In this document: one piece after another, positions 24,910 through 34,693 of the stretch
Position numbering within the stretch: the first letter of the stretch is position 1
Layout: every line of letters begins with the position of its first letter
NCBI GenBank assembly: GCA_033064195.1
Contig: JARBJD010000150.1
Span: 109,101-173,100 of the forward strand
Direction: 5' to 3'
Origin: Blattamonas nauphoetae
Taxonomy: Eukaryota > Preaxostyla > Oxymonadida
Length of the DNA stretch: 64,000 nucleotides
Position numbers and translations under genes: made by a program
Notes under the pieces: generated by a model
What the model was told of the DNA's origin: nothing
The model's database searches: none
The model's input: the letters and a program-made list of their open reading frames with translations, nothing else

Positions 24910-25986
24910 CTAATGACGTTCCACGATGTTGATTCCAACCGTGGTGCACCATCCGAGCAAAATAGGACGAGCGGTATACCACCCGTCCGCACTTTCGCAG
25001 TTGCGGAGTCTTTGCTCAGACACATCCTCCAGCCCTTCCATCCTCAGCGAGCGAAAGAGTATTGTCCCTGACCGACGAATCTTTTCGGCTTGTTTGTTCC
25101 ATTCCTCACAGGTATCGTGCATAAACCTGATACAAAACCGAATATCATTCTCTTTTTCGAAGAACGTGAGGCAACTGGGGATCGTGAGAATGATTGGCGT
25201 TTTCAAGACGAAATTCATAGTTCGTTGATAGTAAGGTGATATTTGGAGGAGTCGGTAAAGAACGCGCACGAAATCAAATGACGTGGGCCAAATCTCGATC
25301 GAGTAGCGGTGTTCGCAGAGGTGGAGAATATAGCTTTTGGATGGAACAAGAACGTGATTGTGCACCGTTTGAAACACTTTCTGCTGTTCGCGATGAGGCA
25401 TAACTTCGAGTAAAGCGAGTTCTTCCGGAGTTGCGAGATCGAGTGATGATGCGATGAGGCGAAGGAGAGAGGCGTTAATACGGAGTGTTTCTCTCACTAC
25501 GAGAGACTGTGGGTTCAGAGAGATGATGATTTGAGGGATCAGTTGTGCTTCGATGAGTTTCAGTCGGAATTGTGGTGAACAGTGACAGAACAAATGATCG
25601 AGCATGCACATGGAAGAACTGACGATGGCTGGTCTGGAGGAAGAAAGGAGAACATTGATCGATGTTACGAAGTCTGTCAAAGAGTACTGTGATGACAACC
25701 GCGTCATGAGATTGATGAAGCCTTCGGCTTCTCGTGAATCGGATTGTCTGATCCGATCAAGAAGAAGCACAGCTTTATCTTCCAAAGAATCATTGAATGG
25801 ATGCCCGTCCTTTATCCAAGCCACCAACGATTCCAAAATCTTTGGTTTGTTGGTATAACGAGGGTTTTCATCAGGGTTCCAATTCTTGAATGCCGAATCG
25901 GCTATACACAATGAAAGGCAAAAATAGGACATACCATCATCGGATTGTTCACATAAGGCACGTGATGTAGTTAGTCGAGTTCTCAT
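24910..25986 (-). CDS. ARM-like helical hypothetical protein, 347 aa
   Basis: Two exons, 25935-25986 and 24910-25901, with a 33-bp GT-AG intron give 347 residues. The start at 25984-25986 (MRTRLTTSRA) leads through the splice to DSAFKNWNPDEN. The protein is all-helical in pattern: SLEDKAVLLLDRI, LTDFVTSINVLLSSSRPA, MLDHLFCHCSPQFRLKLIEA, LIPQIIISLNPQSL, PSKSYILHLCEHRYSI, TIPSCLTFFEKENDIRFCI. I recognise this from memory as a large hypothetical family of oxymonads resembling armadillo/HEAT repeats; its function is unknown. A 5'-truncated copy lies at 33578-34231. Confidence 0.75.
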   Translation of the reverse strand: MRTRLTTSRALCEQSDDGMSYFCLSLCIADSAFKNWNPDENPRYTNKPKILESLVAWIKDGHPFNDSLEDKAVLLLDRIRQSDSREAEGFINLMTRLSSQYSLTDFVTSINVLLSSSRPAIVSSSMCMLDHLFCHCSPQFRLKLIEAQLIPQIIISLNPQSLVVRETLRINASLLRLIASSLDLATPEELALLEVMPHREQQKVFQTVHNHVLVPSKSYILHLCEHRYSIEIWPTSFDFVRVLYRLLQISPYYQRTMNFVLKTPIILTIPSCLTFFEKENDIRFCIRFMHDTCEEWNKQAEKIRRSGTILFRSLRMEGLEDVSEQRLRNCESADGWYTARPILLGWCTTVGINIVERH

Positions 25987-26213
25987 TATCTGAATCGAAT
26001 GAATGAGGAATAGAGTATGGGTTGATAGTCGATCCATGAGAAATTGAGATCAACGTTCTCAGGAGGATCTCGTGAAATGTAAATGTCCGGAGAAACAGAA
26101 ACTGAATGCATCGAACTTGATGAGACAATGAAAGGGTCTGATCAAGAAATATTCAAACCATTTCTCTCTAAAACGTTCAACATTCTCGATGAGCGAAAGA
26201 CGTTCTTCTAATG

Positions 26214-26624
26214 GGCTTAATCATACCCCGTGCCCCCTCACAAAAAATTTCAAATATGTCTGTTTTTGATTCATAAACACACTTTTGATAAAATTTTGTG
26301 ATTTTGAGGGCGAAAAGAAGCTGCCCTTTTTGGCTCGATCCAGCCCATTATTTGTTTCAACACTTCACAAAGATCCTTTTTTCTATGTTACTTTTGAGAA
26401 TTCACCAATAGTCTTCACAGCCCCCCCTGCTCTTGAGCGGGGGGCTGTGAAGACTATCCGACATTATGAAAAAGTGTCTGGAAAAAGGATCGGGTGAAGT
26501 GTAGATGAATTTATATCTCCAAAACCCGGTCTCAAATCGAAAAATAAAAACAAAGACATTGTGAAATGATATTAAACAAAGCTCCTCTTAAAATATTGGA
26601 GGGGGGCACGGGGTAGGATCATGC
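26214..26624. mobile_element. 411-bp MITE-like element at the start of the NTPase gene
   Basis: Imperfect inverted ends contain TACCCCGTGCCCCC (left from 26224, right complement ending about 26615). They are flanked by the 9-bp direct repeat CTTCTAATG at 26205-26213 and 26625-26633. It contains no long ORF. A 9-bp duplication is typical of Mutator-like elements. The last bases of the element contribute the ATG now opening the downstream gene. Confidence 0.75.
26408..26457. other. Perfect 19-bp hairpin inside the MITE
   Basis: Arms 26408-26426 and 26439-26457 are perfectly complementary (ATAGTCTTCACAGCCCCCC and its complement), with a 12-base loop. It sits near the middle of the 411-bp element, so it looks like a nested foldback rather than a transcription terminator. 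Confidence 0.9.
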
Positions 26625-29600
26625 CTTCTAATGTTCAAGTAGATCCTCAAACCAAGCCGGAGTCCGAATCACAGCAGATAGTCATTGTGTTCCAGGAAGT
26701 TACCGTTAGGACTAAACCAATCCACTTCTTCGTGCCTGTCAAGCCAACAACGACAATCGGTGAAGCGAAAGAAGAGTTTTCCGAGATGTTCACGCACCAA
26801 TATCCACAAATCCTTCCGAATGCACTGGTATGGCGTGAAATCTCGTCTCCATTTTCGGACCAAGTCGATCCCCTGCCGATCTCTCAAGAAAGAAACACGA
26901 TGGTCATATCGAATGTGCTCGCGACTCTCCACCCAGCAAACCCCTCTCCGTACCCTTCGTTGTTGGCAATGACGTTTACCTCGGCTGGCTTCCATGCTCC
27001 TCCGTACAGCCATCAGGCGGAGATACCGAGCTTCAAAGATGTCAAATGTGATGAAGGGTTAAAAGCCGTCCTCAAAAGGATAGCACGGAATGTCTTCGTA
27101 GCGATTGATTCATCAATTGGCCCTCTCTCTCAAAGTGAATATCTGAACTACGACGAGCGACCTGACGAAATCATGCCTCTGGACAAATCAAAATTTTTGA
27201 TGAAAACGGTGAGCAGTGAGACATTTGTGGAGAACCTCGAGAAAGATCTGAAGGACATCCTGTTCAGACCGTCGTGGTTCTCAATCATCGACCACGTACT
27301 ATTCCATGCTCAACTGTTTACATTGTACTGCGACTATCGGGAAAGTCGGCCAATGGTACATATCGTCACGGGGTCCTCTGGAGTTGGGAAGTCTGCACTC
27401 CGCTTCCCATGCATCACAATGGCGATGAGTCTGGGCGCAGAGGTTTGTCTCTTTTGATTTGTTGATCTTTGCAGAGAGTGTACACAGCGAAAGGGAACGA
27501 ATATCCGCTGCAATTTGTACTTCGAGGGAAGCGTGAAGGCATTCCTCAAAATCAACCTCCAACGATTGTTGTGCATCCAGTGAACAAACATCCGAGATCC
27601 ATTGAGATTGAGCCCGTCCTCTACGTGTACGATGTGCTTCTATTCCCAACCAAAGTGAAAGCACCAAGCGATGGAGATGTGGAGTACGAAGAAGACGTCA
27701 TCTTCAAAGGAACACCCATCAGACTGGGCGAAGTGACGGTGCCGAGCATCCACCACTTCCCACATTTTCTGCGCCTGTTCGTGGGTCAGGTTGGTCACGT
27801 TCAAAACCCTCTTGAAGGGAAGACCTGGCACTTTATCGACGAGTGTGTTTCTTTCCTTCTGTCCTGATTTTCGTCTTTACTTGCACAGTCTCGTCCTGGA
27901 ACCATCATTTTTGAACTCCTCTCAACAGTATGTCCTGCTGTCATCGCCCAATCAGACTCGGTACGAATTAATAACATCTCGTCATCATCAGCTCCCCTTC
28001 CCGTTTATGATGTATACGATGCCAAAATACACGCTCCCTGAGGCGGTCGATGTGCTGAACTCGATTCCATGCAAGTTCCAGAACGCTGATATATCAACAA
28101 GAGCAGCAGACGTTGGCAAAGTCAAAGAAACAATCGACGCCCTCGGGTTCACCCCACGCTGCATCCAAGATTTGTCACAGCAGGAGAAGACCCTCGAGGA
28201 TGTGAAGGAAAGAAGGAAAAACATCGATGTGACTGGAAATCTGTTCATGCAGTGCGTCTCGACCAGCCTGATTCTGCTGGACAGTCCGCAGGCCGATCCC
28301 ATCAACTTGACAACAGCATACACGTCGCCAGAAACACCGGCAACGATGGTCGATCTCTGCACACGACAAATGCAAGCGTTCTATCATTGTTTCCAGGATG
28401 CTGAAGTCTGTGAACGGTTCACTTATCGTGAACTGGCGAACCCCGAGCTGCCAACAATCTTCAAGAGACTGGTGAACCAATCCATCCGCGTTGGAGCAAA
28501 GTTTTCACGATTGAAGCGAGGTGGACGCGTTTCAACCACATCCACGAAGACCCAAATGTCATTCCCGCCAACCCCGACTCGAAGTACAGTTGAGACAAGT
28601 GGACAGAGCACGATGCATCACGCCTTCCTGCCAGACATGGCGCAATTCCAAAGCACGAGACGAAACAAGTTCGACGACGACAAGTGGGGGAGATACTTCA
28701 AGACGCCGATGAACGTCTTCACTTTCACGAGAGGACCAGCGGAGTGGAGGGACGGGATGTTTGAGTTTGTGCGGGTTGGGAGAGAGAGCCAGACGGAACA
28801 AAGGGGAACTGACCCAAACGGACCACAAACACGCAGCACACGCAGATCTGACCCCAACCTCGATCTTCGCTATTACACATTCCACCTCGTCCCGCACGGC
28901 TTGTTCAACGCGGATTTCGATTCGATGCTGCTGTTCTTCCGAGTGAACTCCAACACGAACGAGATCCACTCGCTGAGTGTGCACTTCCTGCTGGATTCAG
29001 TTGAAGAGAAGCATGTCGTCTCTGAAGAGGGAGCGAACCTGATGAAGGCGTGGCTGGTGCTGCTGATGGACGTGTACGAGCTGGATGCACACCAAGTCTT
29101 CCCTCACTTGATGTTTGTGGTGTCGGAGAGAGTGTTCTCGAAGTTTTCGGCAGCATCAACAGACCTACTCGGATTCATCCCGAACGAGAACATTGTGGTT
29201 GTCGCGCTGACAACACCAACAGCAAAGACGATCGCCGATGTGAGGATCGAAGTGGAGGACACGCTGATGATTGACACCGGCAAGCGTCTCACTCCGAACA
29301 CTGACCCGCTGTGTGTGCGCTGTGGGTTCTGTGGGAAAGTGTTGGGCGAGCACTTCTGTTATCACAAGTGCCCGGACGGAATCGCTGGCCAAAGCGCCTT
29401 GGACATGCACTCCGAACTGATCCACAAGAGAATGAGAAGACACTCGATCTTCGTGTGGGACTCGGAAAAGAGAGAGGCGGAACAAAGATTGATGAACAGG
29501 ATTGCAGACACCTCGCCAGCATTCGTGTACACTCGGAAGACGCTCTCGGAAAGAGACGACGAACGAGATGAGCCAGAATCGGTCACACAGCTGATTGGAC

Positions 29601-31213
29601 TTGGGATCCAGTTCGCTTCGCCGACGAAGACGATCCCAAACGTGGAAGTGTTGAACTGCCACGCGTCGCTGATCGTGCTGAACGTGACGATGGTGCAGCC
29701 TGCTCTCGTTGGACACGGCACGCGCATGCGGCGAGGACAGGAGCCGACTCTTCGGGAACGACTTTTGACAGACAGTTTCGATATTACCCAGCGAGAGAGG
29801 CCGCTCTCGACAACGATCACAATCACCCACAGGCTGCGAATCCCTCACCCGTGTCAGCTGTACCGCACTCCCCTCTTCCCTCCACTCAACCCTCCACGTC
29901 CAATGAGCTCACAAGCAGAGCGCATTGCAGACGTGGTTGACAGGTGGGTCGAAGGGATGTGGATCGAGTTGCCAAAAGGATGGAGGAGATCACGTGGCCC
30001 AGACAGCACTCACTCGCCTTACACAGCACTCAAATATGAAGAACCGTCGCGGTTGCTGCTTGGCTCGGATGTGTTTTTGGGGCAGATGATGCTTCCGTTC
30101 GAGCACGCCGGGGAGTTGCGGGAGAGAATCGGACGAGCACTCCCAACTGTGCATCCGTCGCTGGTGACTGAGTCGGGTATTGGGCGGTCACGTGAAGAAT
30201 GTGGGATTTCGGAGTGTCTGCTGGGTGTGTGGCGCGAACTGGAGTTGTTGTGGCAGGTGGGGAGTCTGCCGAACATGTCCGACGATGACTTCTGGTCGTG
30301 TTTCGGGTTGACATTGGAATCATCGGAGGGGATTGTTGAAGCGATGAAGAAGTTGGTCACGCACTGTGGAATTGTGATGCCCCGCTTCAACAACTTGTGC
30401 CACTTTCTGATGGCGAAAGCAAGAGTTGTGTTGGAACGTGTGGAGAGGTGCGGAGAAGCAGAAGCGACATCATTTGGATCACTCAGCTCCACGACAGCCC
30501 ACATCAACGACCTGAACGAGATTCTGGTGGACGATGACATGAAAGACTGGAAAGCTGCACTCCCGATCACCGATATTGACGATGATGAAATTATTAAGCG
30601 ACAGAGAGAATTGCGAGATTTGGATGAAGAAGTCTGGGGAATCGAGCACGAGTTTGCACAAGCTCTTGGAGATGAGCCTGACAAAGAGACGATCAGTCTG
30701 ATGGAACCTCCTGCCGAATTGGTAATCAATCGTTGGCGGTTCGTCCGAAACAAAGAACGTATTCTTCAGCAAGCGTGGGCACTTTATCACTTTTTCGGTC
30801 CGCTGACGATGACTCTCTCCGTGAGACCTCTCCTCCGACATGACATTGACTCTGTTTATCAGCCGCGTCTGCGCGTGAGAGGGAGTGCAGCGAGAGAAGA
30901 TGACATTCTGCGAGCAATGCGACATGTGTGCTCGATCATTGGCTTCGTGGAGTTTGTTGCTTTCGATTTTAGTGTTGATCTCACTCGGAACCTCGACGCT
31001 CAGATCGAGAAAGGCTGGAAGTGCCACCAACTGCTGATGAGCCTGTGGGAGTATCTTCCTGAACCCTTCAATCGCATGCGCGACTTGATCAAAACCCATC
31101 AGGAAAATCTCGAATCAGCGAAATTGTACCCAGTCACTGACTCTGAATCAACCATGGAATTGTCAGCAACTGACGATGACCATTACCAAGATGTTACAAG
31201 AGAACAACGATAA
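26621..31213 (+). CDS. Crinkler/RHS-like P-loop NTPase protein, 1504 aa
   Basis: Exons 26621-27442, 27475-27842 and 27889-31213; introns of 32 and 46 bp, GT-AG, phases 0 and 2. The N-terminus (about residues 20-110, IVIVFQEV...IHFFVPV..TTTIGEAKEEF) resembles a ubiquitin-like header. Walker A is VTGSSGVGKS near residue 255. Further on, HFIDD, LLSSPNQTRYELI and FMMYTMPKYTLPEAVDVL follow the pattern of the ATPase core in Crinkler and retrotransposon-hot-spot (RHS) proteins. The C-terminal ~900 residues are unrecognised; a Cys/His cluster CVRCGFCGKVLGEHFCYHKC (near 29315) could bind metal. The same C-terminal part occurs, broken, in copies A and B. In parasites Crinklers act as secreted nuclear effectors; a role here is unknown. 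The start codon comes from a transposon end. Confidence 0.7.
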
Positions 31214-31520
31214 TTGCGTCTTTTTTTGGGAGCGAGTTGAGAATCGCATCAGTGGTGTCACTTCACTCAGAATCTACTGACCAGAAAATGTGAGAAATGA
31301 ATAGATAAGTGTCTGATGGGCGTGCGACACAATGCCATTCGTGTTATAATTCGCTTATCTCGACGAGGATGACTGTTCTCTCTTCAGACTCTCCATTCCC
31401 AAAGAAGTAAACTGTTTGTGCATTTCCGGTTCTTTTCTCGAACCATGACGTGGGATTAACTGAAAGAAACAACAATGACGAACAATTGGCATTTGAAGAA
31501 GAAAGTCCTGACGGTTCATT
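31214..31520. other. Intergenic region with a conserved 3' flank
   Basis: The first ~85 bases (GAGAATCGCATCAGTGGTGT and onward) are nearly identical to sequence after the gene copies at 38915 and, inverted, at 21840-21900. This suggests a conserved 3' UTR duplicated with the gene. Nothing else is seen. Confidence 0.6.
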
Positions 31521-33501
31521 TCAACATTCCATCCTCCGAATAACAGACCGAAGCGTACTGAGTTTCTTTATCCATGTGTCTGATCGGCAGTGTGATTGTG
31601 CCTCAATCTTCGAGAAGAAATGTGATTGAGTCAGCATGGAGTGAAGACGAAGTGCATATTCGCGCTCTGCCACCATTCCTTCTGAATTTTGTCGAGAATC
31701 TTTTGCCAATCCAGGAAGTAGCATTTCAATCGCAATGTCCATGAGATTTATTTCGATCTTTTCGTCGATGAGGTCAAGAATAGTCACTTCCTCAAACAAC
31801 TCTTCAACCAGCCTCGACTTCGCCAGGGTCAGCAGAAGATCGCTGGGTCCTTTCAGCATTTGTTTCACGATCCGAACAACTTGTGGAACCAGGATTGGGA
31901 TTCCTGAGGTCCGCAGTGTCGACAAGATGGAGAACAAGGTTTCTCCAGGATTGTGCTCTCGTGGAAAGAGATACCGCAAGATCCGCTGGTTCTCATCGAT
32001 CTCCACTTCAAGCATGTTGGCAACACAAAACAAGCAATTCTGCAGCAGTCGTGCGGATACTGCTTCGATGGTCGTTTCTGAACTGATCCGAGATGATTGC
32101 ATAGTCGACAAATGTTCGTTCTGGATGTATCCGAATTCGAGCTGTTTGTGGAAGAATGACAGGCACTCTCCGATCAGTGAACGAACACCCGACTTCCCAA
32201 GCATTTCATGCGCTCGACCCTCCCAACACACAATTTGGCCGACGAGATTGGAGACGTATTCCAACACTCCACAGTTCGCACACACTTGCGACGTCAGCGA
32301 CACCATGTTGGTGTTGTCTGACCGATCTGTCTCGGCGGTGTCAATGGTCATCATCGCATCGCTTACGTTCATTCTGCTCCGCAACACTTGCATCTGGTCA
32401 CAGTCCGTGCGGATCCTGTTGAGGTGTCTGTCGAAGAGATCAGCCAACAGTCCGACGACTTGGATCGAGCATGTCTCCCCGTCGACGTCGACGATTGGGA
32501 TGGAACTCTCGATCGACCGCATAACTGCATCGTCTGAAGTCGTCAAGCAGAGCAGGCGGAGGACAAGCATGACAACGGTTGTTGATATGTGGTGAAGAAG
32601 AGGGACAACGAAATCAACGAACTCGCTGGTTACACTCACCCTCTGATTTCGTTTCACAAGAATGTTCAGAATCTTCAGGCAGAGTTCGGACAATTTGTCG
32701 AGCGACGAAAAAGTAATATAACCAGCTCCTTTATCATCGAAGGATCGTTCAAGGTGCGTTGGGAGGGTCTCCCGCAGAAAGAAGCAGATCCATTCATTAA
32801 GTACAGTTCCGACTTCACTTCGGAACAGTTCGGCTTCGTCAATGCCGAGATTCACGAAGATTTTGAGGATCTGAGAAAGTGAAGAAAGAGTAGGAAATAC
32901 AAGTTCTGTTGTCCGAACATCGCTTGTCCGCAAAAGATGAACCAGATCACGAGGAAGGGTCGAGAGCAAAAGTGATTTAGCGATTGCTGAACGATGGATG
33001 GCTGGCGGAATTCATCGAAGAACAAAGGACATACTCAAATCACAAATCAGCGGAATCAGATATTCCTGACGAAATGACTGAACAATAAAGCAAACATTGA
33101 TATCTTCCTGCGTCATTCTGCTTTTCATCCAAACCAGTGAATCAATCCCATTCAATTCAACAAACTCCGAACAGAAATCAATGTGCTGTGTCAGTGATGC
33201 AAGCTCTGTGAGATGGCGATTGATTGTTTCACTTGGGTCCGTGTTGATGGCATTCAGAAGAGCATTGATTGTTGGAGTCGTCTGGGAGGAGGAGTAAGGA
33301 AAAAGAAGATCCGACCTGACATTCATCCATTGCAGATGATTGTTGGAGTGTGTTTAGAGTGAGATCATCCTGGGTTTCCTTCTCAATTTTGAATTGTTTC
33401 GATCGACGAAGTGAGATCTTTCTTGAAGCTGGAATATCGTCTGTTCCATCAAAATTCGACAGAAAGACTTCACGAGACAACACACGAGTTGACACGTCCA
33501 T
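31521..33501 (-). CDS. Helical-repeat hypothetical protein, 632 aa
   Basis: Exons 33316-33501, 33035-33281 and 31521-32986, with 34- and 48-bp GT-AG introns, give a continuous 632-residue protein starting MDVSTRVLSREVFL. The sequence is strongly helical with hydrophobic heptad-like spacing (ALLNAINTDPSETINRHLTE, LCLKILNILVKRNQ, VVMLVLRLLCLTTS, LLADLFDRHLNRI), like an ARM/HEAT-type solenoid. It has no signal peptide or membrane helix. Its 5' end is only ~75 bp from the truncated ARM-like copy, so a duplication breakpoint lies in its upstream region. The splice model restores the frame exactly at both junctions. Confidence 0.75.
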
Positions 33502-33577
33502 CCGCAGAAAACAGAGAAGGCTGACGAGAATTTATAGACAAAAGGTTGATTGATCAACCCATAATTTGTGATTTAAA

Positions 33578-34231
33578 GTGGTACAAGATTCTTTTGAGAA
33601 TGAGCCCTTCCTACTCATCTCTCTGAAACCACAGTCTCTCGTAGTGAGAGAAACATTCCTTCTTAACGCCTCTCTCCTTCACCTGATCGCATCGTCACTC
33701 GATCTCGCAACTCAGGAAGAACTCGCTTTACTCGAAATTAAGTCTCATCGCGACCAGCAGAAAGTGTTTGAAACGGTGCACAATCAAGTTCTCGTTCCAT
33801 CAAAAAGCTATATACTCCACCTCTGCGAACACCGCTACTCGATCACCGATGCTGACCTTTTTTGCAACTTCCTGAGCTTAAATCGCCGAATCCTCCGGAT
33901 ATCTCCGTATTATCAACCAACTATGGATTTCGTTCTTGATATGCCAATCATTCTCACGATCCCCAGTTGCCTCACCTTTTTAGAAAATGAGAATGATATT
34001 CGGCTTTGTATCATGTTTATGCACGATACCTGTGAAGAATGGAGCAGCCAAGCCGAAAAGATTCGTCGGTCAGGGACAATACTCTTTCGCTCGCTGAGGA
34101 TGGAAGGGCTGGAGGATGTGTCTGAGCAAAGACTCCGCAACTGCGAAAGTGCGGACGGGTGGGACACAGCTCGCCCTATTTTGATCAGATGGTGCACTAC
34201 GGTTGGGATCAACATCGTAAATCGTCATTAG
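33578..34231 (+). pseudogene. 5'-truncated ARM-like gene, copy B
   Basis: Matches the last ~210 residues of the gene at 24910-25986: from ISLKPQSLVVRET through TIPSCLTFLENENDIRLCI to GINIVNRH-stop. The first ~130 residues are missing, because the duplicated block begins here. With no matching start it is a relic of the inverted duplication. Confidence 0.75.
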
Positions 34232-34693
34232 ATTCAGATGAGAACAAGCGAGGAATCGAACCAGAAAAAACCCTTTGCCAACAACAATCAACCATTTCAC
34301 GCACCTTTTCTTCATTTCTGACAATTACAAACCCACTCTCTTCTTTTGACATGTCATTCACCGCCGACCATCCTCCATCCGATCTCCCAGTCCAACCATC
34401 TCCACAACGCTCGACACACACACTCATCTTCCTTTTCGAAGTTGGATCCGACATTTTGATTTCTGTGGGCATCGTCTGGCCATTCTCCGAGCGGATTATT
34501 GTCCGAATGAACGCCCTCAGCCACATCGCCGTTCACAACGTGATCCCACTCCCCTCTCGCCCGAACTGCGCTGAACAAGTCCTCACCGAAGCCTTCGACC
34601 CTCTGGAGATGCTGCCCAAGGCATTCACTGTCGCCAATCACGAACCCAACTCGGCCGACATGCTCGCCACTTGCTTTGCACTGCAGTGCTGCC

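Noticed and set aside
26408-26457. Rho-independent-type terminator
   Set aside because: The hairpin lies within a MITE-like element in a eukaryotic genome and is not followed by a T-run at a gene end.
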